This document shows positions 54,869 through 63,969 of a stretch of DNA of 64,000 nucleotides, one piece after another. The first letter of the stretch is position 1. Every line of letters begins with the position of its first letter. The stretch is from Porites lobata (taxonomy: Eukaryota > Cnidaria > Anthozoa > Scleractinia > Poritidae). The stretch is taken from NCBI GenBank assembly GCA_942486035.1, contig CALNXK010000021.1, forward strand, positions 2,505,001 to 2,569,000, in the 5' to 3' direction. Made by a program: the position numbers and the translations under genes. A model generated the notes under the pieces. It saw only the letters and a program-made list of their open reading frames with translations. It made no database searches and was not told the origin of the DNA.

Positions 54869-55317
54869 TGAGCACAGGACACATTATTTAATTTCATGCA
54901 GAATCTATCAAATATCTAATTAGATAATTCAAAACAAAATTTATTTTATTCACCGTATTTATAGATAGCTTTGAAAAAGATAATTGTATAATTTACCAAG
55001 AGCCTACTTAATTAGTTAATACATTGCAAATCATATTAGCTTATAATAAGTTAATTATTATTATTATTTTGGAAAATATAAGAACATAGGTTTAGAAATA
55101 TATGCTTCGCGTAATAAGGAAATATTACCCTCAAAAAATCGAAATTAAGTACAGGTCAGCCTACGTGAAAATCACATTTTTTACATTTCAATATAGAACA
55201 GAGTAATAATATGACGATAAAAATGAAGGTTTAAGTTTTTTTAAGTTTAAACTCACCTGGACAACACAAAAGGAGGCATCCAGTCACGAATAGAATTAAA
55301 TCAAATTTTCTCATCAT
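42594..55317 (-). CDS. Ig-domain single-pass membrane protein, complete
   Basis: Nine coding exons: 55317-55257, 54233-53925, 53211-52843, 51346-51284, 49385-49253, 48498-48385, 45971-45802, 43969-43646 and 42784-42594. They total 1734 nt, 577 residues and a stop, with every splice phase consistent. Order: signal peptide (1-20); Ig domain 1 (about 36-122, C50 and C102, D..GIYYC motif); Ig-like domain 2 (about 155-245), where the usual cysteines are replaced; acidic stalk (247-267); transmembrane helix (about 280-299); basic then Pro-rich juxtamembrane segment; and a ~230-residue tail rich in Tyr, His, Asp and Glu. N-X-T sites at about N91 and N250 suit an extracellular face. No kinase domain or clear ITAM/ITIM is seen. 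Likely a surface adhesion or recognition receptor, by inference only. Not recognised as a named family. Confidence 0.85.
43081..43494. mobile_element. TA-flanked MITE (CCGTATTTCC termini)
   Basis: CCGTATTTCCTCGAATAATA at the left and TATTGGAGGAAATACGG at the right, with TA outside both. GGCGATTATT-type blocks recur inside. 414 bp, in the Ig-receptor intron. Confidence 0.85.
43646..43969 (-). CDS. Ig receptor exon 8 (Tyr/His-rich tail)
   Basis: 108 residues with about 14 Tyr and many His, Asp and Glu (HYETEGDHYDEAYGPGLHRQY, YHDHDIMGYNEH). No canonical ITIM (x-Y-x-x-L/V/I) pair seen. Phase 1 in and out. Confidence 0.85.
44226..44305 (+). mobile_element. tRNA-derived SINE head
   Basis: A-box-like TGGCTCAGTGGTTAGA and B-box-like GAGTTCGATTC, with outer CTCCAG and CTGGAG able to pair. 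The anticodon loop would be 8 nt, and non-tRNA sequence (CCGGAATTTTTTCTGTGC) continues, so a SINE is more likely than a working tRNA. Confidence 0.6.
44392..45188. mobile_element. TA-flanked MITE (CAGTCGAATCTCTC termini)
   Basis: CAGTCGAATCTCTCGGTACG at the left is matched by the complement of ATGAGAGAGGTTCGACTG at the right; ACGGACAC blocks recur at both ends and TA flanks. 797 bp. Confidence 0.85.
45235..45330 (+). mobile_element. SINE fragment (B-box region)
   Basis: AAGTTCGATCCCTGTGGACA has a good Pol III B-box, followed by GACCAATGCCCAGGGTCTT, a tail I associate with coral SINEs. No convincing A-box remains. Confidence 0.45.
45802..45971 (-). CDS. Ig receptor exon 7 (cytoplasmic tail)
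   Basis: WSWQSDSSGDEMPDYDKMK then KKKPPRKRSQ and FEEFEQTYDHHVE. SDSSGDE resembles an acidophilic-kinase (CK2-like) site; KKKPPRKR is basic. Confidence 0.82.
46197..46460. mobile_element. Inverted-repeat element (ACCACAGGTA arms)
   Basis: ACCACAGGTAGCCCAAGCTC on the left pairs with GAGCTTGGGTTACCTGTGGT on the right, about 264 bp in all. No frame of interest. Confidence 0.75.
46595..46678. mobile_element. Palindromic element (CAACCTCGTCCCCAGGG), copy 1
   Basis: 84-bp hairpin: CAACCTCGTCCCCAGGGC and GCCCTGGGGACGAGGTTG enclose an inverted TTTTCCCTCAAAAAA stem. A shorter copy is at 52662-52720. Confidence 0.85.
47526..47894. mobile_element. Inverted-repeat element (AAGATGGCTGGATAT arms)
   Basis: AAGATGGCTGGATATCGGC and GCCAATATCCAGCCATCTT form the termini. 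Further inverted blocks lie inside (GACAAACGTCAC and GTCACGTTTGTC). 369 bp. Confidence 0.8.
48385..48498 (-). CDS. Ig receptor exon 6 (basic/Pro juxtamembrane)
   Basis: KIKIIEKIRIHKERFPFIKK followed by RPPVPLAPPGP. A lysine-rich stretch and a short proline-rich motif, possibly an SH3-type ligand. Confidence 0.8.
49253..49385 (-). CDS. Ig receptor exon 5 (transmembrane)
   Basis: KKYGLLGIPLGIAIILVIAI followed by SCVSGEKEEVEEAPPE: one hydrophobic helix, then an acidic patch. Donor GTAAGT, phase 2. Confidence 0.87.
49696..50277. mobile_element. TA-flanked MITE (CAGTCGACTCCCGATAACTC termini)
   Basis: CAGTCGACTCCCGATAACTC at the left mirrors GAGTTATCGGGAGTCAACTG at the right, with TA outside. Interior holds several TTCGAGTTA(T/G)CGGG units. 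A solo end of the same family is at 57390-57416. Confidence 0.88.
50838..51218. mobile_element. TA-flanked MITE (CTGTATTTATTCGAATAAGC termini)
   Basis: CTGTATTTATTCGAATAAGC mirrored by TTAATCGAATAAATACGG, TA at both borders. Contains at least six AATAAGCGCCCA-type units in direct and inverted order. Confidence 0.85.
51284..51346 (-). CDS. Ig receptor exon 4 (stalk)
   Basis: 63-nt exon, VIQNNTQMVQDDEEGSVEPE then KG: acidic, with one N-glycosylation motif. Joins Ig domain 2 to the membrane exon, phase 1 in and out. Confidence 0.8.
51960..52243 (+). mobile_element. Retrotransposon 3' tail with poly(A)
   Basis: Non-coding T-rich sequence ends TTCATTAAAATAC followed by 18 A. An ATTAAA signal just before the A-run suggests a retroposed 3' end of a LINE or mRNA; the source is unidentified. 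Confidence 0.45.
52662..52720. mobile_element. Palindromic element (CAACCTCGTCCCCAGGG), copy 2
   Basis: Same termini as 46595-46678, but with part of the left inner arm missing. Flanked by ATGCGGCGC and ATGCGGTGC, a probable 9-bp target duplication with one mismatch. Confidence 0.8.
52843..53211 (-). CDS. Ig receptor exon 3 (Ig-like domain 2)
   Basis: I-set-like pattern with LQWKKDDHELM (C strand Trp) and MEDGGTYSVSACNSKG (F strand). The B-strand position in PFELSVSAKG is not Cys, and the F-strand Y-x-C is Y-S-V. Two other cysteines follow (ACNSKGC). Phase 1 in and out. Confidence 0.87.
53925..54233 (-). CDS. Ig receptor exon 2 (Ig domain 1)
   Basis: Carries ENVVIDC (B strand) and VTARDEGIYYCVA (F strand). 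Phase 1 in and out, as usual for Ig domains. The acceptor is a CAGCAG tandem, so splicing could start at 54233 or 54230, differing by one Ala. Confidence 0.88.
54842..54868 (+). repeat. Poly(A) run
   Basis: 27 consecutive A in the Ig-receptor intron between exons 1 and 2; no retroelement body was recognised next to it. Confidence 0.9.
55257..55317 (-). CDS. Ig receptor exon 1 (signal peptide)
   Basis: MMRKFDLILFVTGCLLLCCP: basic start, hydrophobic core and small residues, a classic secretory signal. Either of the two adjacent ATGs could be used. Donor GTGAGT, phase 1. Confidence 0.85.
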
Positions 55318-55953
55318 AACGTTTCGCCATGAATTACTCTGTTATAAGCCTTTTGTCATTATCCGCTGTGTCTAACACATCGCAAAATTTTCGAAATTGG
55401 TCTGTTGTCATGGATATTTTATTCCTCGAAGCATTGTGAGATCATTTCTGATTTTTCCAATGCGCGCGCAGGAAAAGGTCAACCTCGTTACGACTCGTAG
55501 AGAAAATGTTGAGAACATTAGTCCCCGCCCGCCTCAACATAACCCCAATCTTCTCTCACCCCCAAAAACATAAATAGCGACTTAGTACGAGTCTGGCAAA
55601 GCCAGGCGGGGAACTGATATAACCTCAGGGTGGCGGAAGGCTCTTTCTTTGCGAAAAAAGAAAAAATGTAGAAAAATGTGCAGACACTTTTTTGATGGAA
55701 TTTCCTATGATGTGATGTGGAATTCCCCACCATGTTAAATAGCTATCGACGATGGTGGTCAGATTCAAGAAAAGAAAAAAAACAAGGTCCTCTTTCGTGT
55801 GGAAGAAAAATTGTCCCAATGAAGTAATTAGTGACGCATTAACCTTTTCAGCGGAAAGAAATGTTTCCTGTACTCTTGGGGTGACGTTACTTAAAACTGA
55901 CGCAGTTATGACTTTCTTAACACGTTTAAAGCACTTTCTACTTAAATGTAGCA

Positions 55954-56014
55954 TTAATAATAATAATAATAATAATAATAGTAATAATAATGATAATAAT
56001 AATAATAATAATAA
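55954..56014. repeat. (AAT)n microsatellite
   Basis: About 61 bp of AAT units with G interruptions. Confidence 0.93.
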
Positions 56015-56939
56015 ACCAAAGAACCAAGTACCAAGTACCTATACAGGCATAATACAGCTTTGAAGATTCTGTTTTTTGAGCTTTTTGAGTACTGGGTGGT
56101 TACTCTAAACACCTAGAGAAGTCGGTGAGGAAGCTACTAGGAGGGAGAGCACGGAGCGTACTTGAGCGGATGCAGAAGTCGGTCATCTCAAACACTTTGA
56201 ACATTGCCAGAACATTTAAGATAAAAACTTAGTTAGGACGCTAAGGGCATCAGATTTTAGGTTTTTCTCTTTTTTTTGCTAAAAATCCAGAAAAGTTTAC
56301 TGATGTTTTTACTTAGATTTTATAGAGTATTAGAGTTTGATATTATTCTAAATAGGCTTTTAGTAGAGATAACCACATTATGATGGCCTCGTTTAGGTAT
56401 GGAGATAACGAGCGTATAAAAACTGAATAATCTTCTAAATAGGCTTCAAGAAGAGATAATTATATCATCATGTCTTTGCGTATGTTTTACAGAGTATAAA
56501 AATTTAATAACATTCACAAAAACAACAGAAATAAAAACCGACACTTGTTTGGAGGGGTGGGGGGTAGGGGATACACATTTCACTGGCAGCCATATTGGAG
56601 GGATACACATATCACTAGGGATATGTGTACGGGGATACACATATCACGGGGATACACATATCACTGTGACACCGCTACTTGCGCTACTTACATTACGGAT
56701 TACATACGCTACAAAAACAGGAAAAAAAAGAGGGGTCGGGGAAGTGTGGTAAATTTTAGTTAACTGTAGTTCTAACTCAAAGGAGAAAAAAGAGATTAAA
56801 GATATTTTCTCTGCTGATTCACTGAAATTAGCTTTATATACTTTGAAAGTTGAAGCGGGGAAAATAGGAAGGGAATGTCTGGTAGGAAGGAAAGTGTAAA
56901 AAGAGCGAGTGACCCCAAACTGGTAAAAGGTTACAAAAG

Positions 56940-57367
56940 AGGGAAAGGTTCAATTTCTTTATTATATTGTTTTAAAAAAGGCTTAAAATTTCCAATAGTT
57001 GGAATATTTCCTTTGCTTCTGCAAAGCCAAATGTAGAATCTCGCAAGTAACAGAACGAAGTTAATTGCGGTTTTGTTTTTAGAAGTATCAGGCATCAGAC
57101 CCAAGACGACAAGACTGTTAGATAGTCGTTGGATAAAAGTTTACGATCCTTTAGAAAGGCAATAAGATGTTTCCAGAAAAGTTCTATTTTGCTGCAGAAC
57201 CAGAAAAGATGCGGGAAGTTTTCAGCTTCCTCATGGCAAAATGAACACCTAATGTCATCTTTGTATCCCATTTTGACTAAAGATACGTTTGTTGCCAAAG
57301 TTTGATGAAGGAATCTAAATTGAAATTCAGTCAGTTTGGTGCTTTTGGTACATTTAAAAGCAGTCAT
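56940..57367 (-). pseudogene. LINE reverse-transcriptase C-terminal fragment
   Basis: Minus strand reads FRFLHQTLATNVSLVKMGY then CSFCHEEAENFPHLFWFCSK, with the C..C...H..H...C spacing of a zf-RVT zinc-binding region. After a frame change at about 57098 it continues with INFVLLLARFYIWLCRSKG and ends at LL stop near 56945. Resembles Tx1/L1-type LINE C-termini. Broken, so not active. Confidence 0.75.
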
Positions 57368-57389
57368 ATATGCGTTATGCCAGATTAAG

Positions 57390-57416
57390 GGTTCGAGTTA
57401 TCGGGAGTCGACTGTA
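57390..57416. mobile_element. Solo end of the CAGTCGACTCCCG MITE family
   Basis: GGTTCGAGTTATCGGGAGTC followed by GACTGTA matches the right end of the element at 49696-50277. It directly abuts the LINE fragment. Confidence 0.75.
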
Positions 57417-58255
57417 GTTGTGTTAGGTATTGAGTAAACCTAACTAAGCCATGATGAAAAGCCTTACTAATAAGATGCGTCTTGTTTATTTATTTATTTT
57501 TATGAGACTTAACCGCCTTTTTTAACAGCCGTTTTTTAAACGTTTAGAAAAAAAAGTTAGTCGAAAGACGGCTTACTTCCAATAAGTGTAATATGACGGT
57601 GACCGACTGGATGTTGTGATGGAAACCTTATAAGAGTGCCGCGATATGCTTTCAAGCGCGGTTTACACGTCCTAATCCAGAATTCTCTAGCATACTGACA
57701 CCAGAAACTGGACTAAATTGATCATAAGAGTTCATAAGCTGACACTGGGGTCATAGGTACCCAGAGCCGCTGGGCACTCACTCAGTCAAAGACCCCTCCT
57801 TAACCTGAGATCAGGCGTCATTATTATTATTTTTTTACTTGTTTGCTTCTTTGAAAAAAATGACGGATTACAGAGACAAAGGGAGAGGGAATGATCGCAA
57901 GTTAACCCCTCCCATACTCCTGTTGCCCCCCCAGGGCTCTTGGCGGGAAAGTTATGCCAGCGGTCACGACCCATCGAAAGTGAAAGAAGTGTTGTGGAGC
58001 TGTGTTGTGGATACTCAAAGGCGGAAGAAGGGGATGTCAGTGAGAAATACGTTATTTTTATAATCAACGGAAACTAGAAGTTACGTTGGTAAATCCCCTT
58101 TGTCATGTTCCAAGAATCGACCTTTGAAGGCCTTAAAAGTTTCCGGGAATCGTTCGTAAACACATACAAGTGAAAGTTCTACTTTACCTCAACTCTTCTA
58201 CGTTTACTCCACGCTTCTTGATTTGAAAAAAGGAACAACATTTCCGCCTCGAAAA

Positions 58256-58296
58256 ATGGAAGAAGAAATCGCCAAAACAGAGTATTGTTCAAATTG
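58256..58296 (+). CDS. TRAFD1: TRAFD1-like exon 1
   Basis: MEEEIAKTEYCSN then a codon split by the intron (Cys). The first zinc-ligand Cys is in this exon. Donor GTAAGT, phase 2. Confidence 0.82.
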
Positions 58297-61200
58297 GTAA
58301 GTTTCTTATTCTATTACTTGTCGTTGATTACAATCTTGGCCGATCTGACAAAGGGAAGACTGAAAACCAAGTAGTTCCTGCTTTGCTGTGTTGAAAATAT
58401 GCTAAGCGTAACTGCATCGTCATATTTTTTTGAAATTACGCATATGTTATTTTATTTGTAAAGTTAAAACTTTGCTTCGCAAACAGTGGCCTCTTCAACG
58501 ATCTGTAGCACTATTTAAATCTGTCTACTGCCAGGAGAGTACTTTATAGGAGTCCGTCCATTCCTTGCTCAATCTTCTAACGTACTTTAATTAAAAAATA
58601 AGCCATCATTCTAGTCGTATTGCTTTAATTTATTTTAGCTTTTTTTCGATGATCTCATATTCGCTGTTTTTCTTACACTGTTCTTGTTTCGTTATCTTGC
58701 ATAGACATAGACTTGTGGCTTGGTTAGCCTATTACATATTTATCGAGAAACTAATTTGAATTATGATAATCGCTTCGTGATATTTAGTGATCGATACATC
58801 TGCCCTTACTAGTAGCAGCATTAGACTTGATTTTTTTGTCTGTTTTTCTTCTGTTTTGTGCCTTTAATTATCGATCTGGCTGATCTAATCATTGTGGCAA
58901 TGTATCATCCGTTTTGGTTTATGAGCCAGCGTGATATTCTATATAGAAAATCTTTGCCGATCTTCCGTGATCTTTAACTGATTTACTACCAGTCCCCCAA
59001 AGAGAACCCATTCACTTGGAAATCGGGTAATTACCCTTCGAGATTAGAGCATCGCAATGATAAATTGAAGTGAATTCTGATGTTTCAAGTAGCTAAAAAT
59101 AGTCAAAGTCCAAATCTCAACATCGCAGTCATCATTACAAAGCCATTCTTTTGTTGTCAAAGAACATGGATTTTTTTTACTCATTCAGGCATCTGTCATG
59201 CAATAATATTTCGAGTTTATTGAACCTTATTCAGAATGAAAACAACCTTTTGTGTAGGGAAGAATCACTAGGAGCAAAGTCCATTTATGGAGCTATAGCC
59301 CACTGTACAAAAATAAATCCTTCTTTACTAAGCAAACACTTGATGACTGAAACTTGCCTTTGGTTTTGTTGAGGTGATCATATTCTTGTTACCATGATTT
59401 CTCTTCCCCCAAATAATGCTAGAAATACATAAAACAGTGTTCTGTGGCCATTCTTTTCCAGCTGAACATGTATGCTAACAAAAATAATTTTTCTTCCTTG
59501 CACACCGCTCAGGGTAGAACCTTATTTTGTTCTGAAGAATAATTATTATTATCTTTCACTGCTGCAAAATTAGTTACAGCAGCATTGAAGGAGGTGTCTT
59601 TATCATAGGGCGCATCTAAAAAAATACTTCTTTTACCTCAAACCTCCCTCCGAAAGTGAGTATTTTCCTCTGATTTTACCGAGTATAAACTTTTAACTTC
59701 TCTTGTACGACAGCCGACGAGACATTCCAGCAGCCAACTATGTCATGCATGTCACACATTGTCAAAGGAATCTCACATTATGTAAGGTGTGTGGTGAACC
59801 TGTGCCGACCTCACAGCAAGAAGAACATTTTGAAGAAAACCATGTCAAGGTGACTGTAAAGTGAAATTATTTTCATTTATATAATTTTATTTCATGGTTT
59901 TAACCTCTGAACTCATTTTCAGTCATTATGTCATAATTTTTACAAAATGAAATTTGGATTTTTTGTCTAAATTTTACCTTGACCCCGTCTGGTAGTGAAA
60001 GGGTCACGAGTTTCAATCCCTCAATTTGTTTCAGTGGGGGTTATTAGAAGATAAGGTATACATGTACATGTAGGCATCATTTATTTTATTTTAAAGGTAT
60101 AGTGAATAATTCCTGCAGGCTGATACTAGGTGACAGTATGCTAGAGACTAGGGTACATGTATTCTTCAAGACTTGTGGGGCATAATATTAAGGTTAAAAC
60201 TCAGACGCACTTATTACCGGTAATCTATGGTTACTACCAGTATTAGGTTGTACTATATTTGACATGAACACCCTAATTATAGCATCCATGAGAAACTCTC
60301 AAGAGTTTTTAGTGTTGCAGGTTCCCGTTTTGAGAAGAAATAAAGCCACTAACTCCAGTACTTCTAACCATCCATTTTTTAGCGGCAATGAAAACCCATG
60401 TATTTGGTAATTTATTTGATTTTACTAGATTAGCCATCACATTTCACATTTGCATGGGAAGTTTGCCTCTTGGGGATAAAGATGAAGAAAAATACAAAAA
60501 TGTTTTTTTTATGAGTTTTATTTCTCCCAGTAATAAACGGTGAAAAGTTTGCTTGTTATTGCAAGGGTTGATGGGGTATCATTTAGGTCACTTCCACTGA
60601 AACCATCCTTCATGTCTGTCATTTTTTACAGGTCAAATGTGACTGTGGGGAACAGGTGGAGAAGATGAACCTTGAGGAACACAAGGTAAACTATTTTACA
60701 TAGAGATGAACTTATCTAATCAATAGTGCAACCTTGATATAATGAACCTCAGACTTTCCACAAGTCTCACGACTTTGTCATCAGTCTCATTATGCTCTCA
60801 GGAGTTGGCTCCTGATTTCTCATGCTTTCTCAAAAAGTCATACTCCGAAACATTTTGGAGCTGTAGGGCGTGACATTTGCAAATCAGATATCAATAGATA
60901 GCCAGCTCAGTCCATGGAAAACACTTAGCGGTCACATTTGATTACATTCTTTAGCCTATTGCAACTTGCCACTGCCCACCAAATGTGCAGACTTATTCCG
61001 TTTCTCTTGTTTTTAGATGGCTGCCAATAAAATATAGAATTACAAAACCTAAATTGTAAAATCGTGATGTTTACTGCTCCAGCTTGTGACTTCCAAATAC
61101 TCATAACCCGTACTGAAAGTCCGTCCACTAGGAAATTTGGGACATCCAGGACTTTTTACCTATTTCTCACTATTTTCCCAGCTCATGGTTCATAATCTCA

Positions 61201-63822
61201 CATTTTTGCCTTTTGGGGGATGGCGAGTCTGGAACCTCTATATTACTAAGTCCTCAGTATAACAAACAATTTTCTTTACCCCCAGTAATAGCTATGATAA
61301 TTAACCTTGAAATAACGAAACCTCATTATAGTGAACAAATTAATTACTGAAATTTTGGTCCTTGTACACAGAAATGAAATCATAATAACAAATATATTAA
61401 TAATGAAATTAAACATAACATGACTAAAATCACCAACTGGCGTAAGTCAAACTTGTTGGTTATTTACAAGTTTGGCCATTAGGAGTTAACCTTAGGGCTA
61501 CTGTGAAACAAATTTAGCCAATTGTAGAATTGGCACTGAAAATCAGGACCTCCAGGTTATGTGTCAAATACAGTGATCACTCAGTGTGCTATCAAAGCTG
61601 TGTCCAATATACAGGTTTTGGCAATTCAAATAAGATATTGCTGTGTCTTTGTTAATTTTAGTTTATCCTCTTCATGTACTGTCACAAATTTGTTGTTCAT
61701 GAACATCTGCATTTTAGGACCACCTTGCTATATGATGAACCCCCTGTGTAAATAATTGTAAGGCTAAAAGTTATAATTAGCTACACAGAACTTTGAAAAT
61801 GTGCTGTTTGTAATGTGTTTTTGTAACCAGATTGGTTTGCAGTGGAATTCTTTTTGAAAAATCCCACCTTAAATCCTTACCCTAAAGATCTAAAATCTTA
61901 CAAGCCAGGGCCGAGTTGTTCAAAGCTGGGTTAAGATAACCCACAGTTAGTGCGAGATTTAAAAAGCATGTCAGTGTTAATTATTTTTGTCTACAAGTTG
62001 ATGATTGAAAGCTCTAAATATAACAGAGAAAATTATCCGAGAAAATGCTTTTGAACACAAGAAAAAGAAACCCGGGTTAAGCGCTAATCGGCCTTCAAAC
62101 AACTGGGCCCAGGAGATCAAAGAAGTTTTTAAAGCTATAAAGCTAATTACTGTCTTTAAACTTTTCTTGATGGATAGGAAAAGGACTGTCCAAGTCGTCT
62201 TGTGAAGTGCCAGTACTGTGAACTTGAAATTGCATTCAGTGAGTTGAGCTCTCATGTAGAATACTGTGGGAGCAGAACTGAAAAATGTGAGATGTGTGAC
62301 AGATACGTTCAAAAAAAGGACTTAGAATTGCACCTGCAAACTGGCTGCCAGTACCCAGTTAAAGAAGAAAAGAAGTCAATTCCATCCAATGGGCCAGATA
62401 ACTGGTTTTCTGAGATACCTGTTGGAATGTTGCATGCTATGGGGCTGATGGGTTCTTCAGAAACAAGTTCAGAAATGGAGAACTTTTTTCCATTTGCTCC
62501 CGGGATGCGTGAATTTGGGAAAATTCTCACTACAGGACTTGGTACTCCACCATTTAATGGTGCAAATTATTTTGGTGATGTTGATGAAGATAGTCCGTTT
62601 GATGGCAGACATGATGTTATAGCTCGTGGGACACAAGGGATGGCAAAGAGAAGGATTGATCGACACAGTACAGACAGTTTTGAACATGTCGATGTTGATT
62701 ATACATGGCAGAGTAATGATGACGATGAAAGGTTTGCAGCAGTGTATCAGGCTGACGAGTTTGACCGTACAAATGGCCCTTTCCCGGCATCATCCACTGT
62801 AGTTGATGAGCCTTTTCCAAACACACCATCTTCTCCTGTGGCTGCCTTTGCAAATGGTTTGTTGGATGTTTTGCTTATCTTTCACTTAAAATTCTAGGTT
62901 ATCTGTGATTGAAATGTTTTATTGAATTAATGTTAATGCAATTCTTGCAGAGAAACAAACTCCTGTATTGATGTTAACATGCAATATTCTTAAACTAATG
63001 GTAATGGGTATGATGCGAAGGAGGCAAAAATTAAAACCCCTCGAAAAATCCTTAGGGCTCTCAATGAAACCCCAAAATATCCTTTGATCACCCCAGTCAC
63101 TAAGGCCCTTTTTACAAGGAGGAAGGGTAACCCTGGTGCTAGGGTTACCCTAGCACTCGCACATTTATTCTTTTTTTACACAACGTGTTTACAAGGCAGG
63201 TAGGGTCACCCTAGTGCTAGGATAACCCTACCCTCTTGGTAGGGTTACCCTAGCAAGAGGGTTACCCTACCTTCCTTGTAAACACTCTACTAGGGATAAC
63301 TCGCCTACCTGGAACAACTTTCCTCCGTCATGCATGACCATTAATCTTATCAAGTTGAACAGAATTATCCAATTTCTGAGCTAAATCATAAATGTCTGAA
63401 CAATATAAGGTATTTTCTGTACATGTTGATAATATTTTCCTATTTTTTCGTGAATTTAACGTGTTTTCATAGAGAACTTCAAGTTTTTTTTCAAATCTCA
63501 GATGTTACAAAGAATGTCACGCATGATAAAACGTGTCAGTAAAGCTGGTTAAGTTGACCCAGGTAATAGGGTAACCCTACCTGTGAAATTTGCTTGTAAA
63601 CCAGATCTACCTTTAACCCACTTGCTAGGGTAACTCTGGCACAAGGGTAACCCTTTCTCCTTGTAAACAGGCCCTAACTCCTGAGTACTCCCTTGGGATG
63701 CCATTATATATATTATAGCAGCTATGGGGTGAAGTTTGTTGTTTTGTTTAACAGATACAACTCAGCTTCCTTGTGAGTTCTGTGGGAAACTGTTTCAGCT
63801 GGATTCCCTTATCTTGCACCAG
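58256..63822 (+). CDS. TRAFD1: TRAFD1-like TRAF-type zinc-finger protein (C-terminus outside window)
   Basis: Coding exons 58256-58296, 59714-59849, 60632-60685, 62178-62856 and 63755-63822, all AG/GT bordered and in phase, give 326 codons, and the frame runs on beyond the window. The N-terminal ~130 residues carry successive Cys/His clusters (CSNCRRDI..H..HC, C..C.EP....EEHFEENH, C.C......EHKEKDCP, C.YCE......HV.YCG, CEMCDRYV....L..HL..GC). This is the layout of TRAFD1/FLN29, a cytosolic protein that dampens innate immune signalling in vertebrates. The middle is acidic and low-complexity. The last exon shows CEFCGKLFQLDSLILHQ, a C2H2-like finger. The start ATG has a purine-rich context, and the short first exon fits family structure. 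Role in a cnidarian is inferred from the family. Confidence 0.85.
59714..59849 (+). CDS. TRAFD1: TRAFD1-like exon 2
   Basis: RRDIPAANYVMHVTHCQRN then LTLCKVCGEPVPTSQQEEHF: the most family-specific stretch. Acceptor GACAG, donor GTGACT, phase 0 out. Confidence 0.9.
59980..60050 (+). mobile_element. SINE trace (B-box-like)
   Basis: GGGTCACGAGTTTCAATCCC resembles a decayed B-box with neighbouring SINE sequence. Weak. Confidence 0.3.
60632..60685 (+). CDS. TRAFD1: TRAFD1-like exon 3
   Basis: 18 codons, VKCDCGEQVEKMNLEEHK, one zinc-finger half. Phase 0 in and out. Confidence 0.88.
60725..61380. mobile_element. Decayed MITE related to the 33-kb TA element
   Basis: GCAACCTTGATATAATGAAC at the left and CTCAGTATAACAAACAATTT plus CGAAACCTCATTATAGTGAA at the right resemble the end sequences at 33064-33392. 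Terminal borders cannot be fixed. Confidence 0.4.
61905..62112. mobile_element. GGCCCA-type inverted-repeat element, copy 3
   Basis: Inverted relative to the other two copies: CCAGGGCCGAGTTGTTCAAA at the left and AACAACTGGGCCCAGG at the right. It lies just upstream of TRAFD1-like exon 4. Confidence 0.8.
62178..62856 (+). CDS. TRAFD1: TRAFD1-like exon 4
   Basis: Starts EKDCPSRLVKCQYCELEIAF, continues through CEMCDRYVQKKDLELHLQTG to an acidic, poorly conserved middle. Read-through past the donor at 62857 gives a stop at 62897, but the GTTTGT donor joins in frame to the next finger. A copy of the GGCCCA element ends 65 bp before its acceptor. Confidence 0.87.
63101..63675. mobile_element. Inverted-repeat element (TTTACAAGGAG termini, GGGTAACCCT units)
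   Basis: AAGGCCCTTTTTACAAGGAG at the left mirrors CTCCTTGTAAACAGGCCCTA at the right. AGGGTTACCCTAGCA-type palindromic units recur inside. About 575 bp, in the intron before TRAFD1-like exon 5. Confidence 0.8.
63755..63822 (+). CDS. TRAFD1: TRAFD1-like exon 5
   Basis: TTQLPCEFCGKLFQLDSLIL then HQ, a C2H2-type finger start. Acceptor TTTAACAG, donor GTAAAA. Confidence 0.82.
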
Positions 63823-63969
63823 GTAAAACAATTATTGTAGAGATAATAAATAGTAATAATGAATAATAAATAGTAATAATGAATAGTAGAAAGTCCGGTT
63901 AATTAAGGATGAGCTAAAGCATGCTGCCTGAGCACAAAAATATTATATTTAAAAGGGTTTTAAAGACCT

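Larger units (their letters stand above)
55318..58255. other. Divergent intergenic region
   Basis: Separates the start codons of the Ig receptor (minus) and the TRAFD1-like gene (plus) and must hold both promoters. Also contains an AAT microsatellite, a LINE relic at 56940-57367 and a solo MITE end at 57390-57416. ATACACATATCAC is repeated at 56601-56666. No other gene is seen. Confidence 0.55.

Noticed and set aside
62469..62853. Minus-strand frames opposite TRAFD1-like exon 4
   Set aside because: Antisense shadows of a well-supported coding exon.
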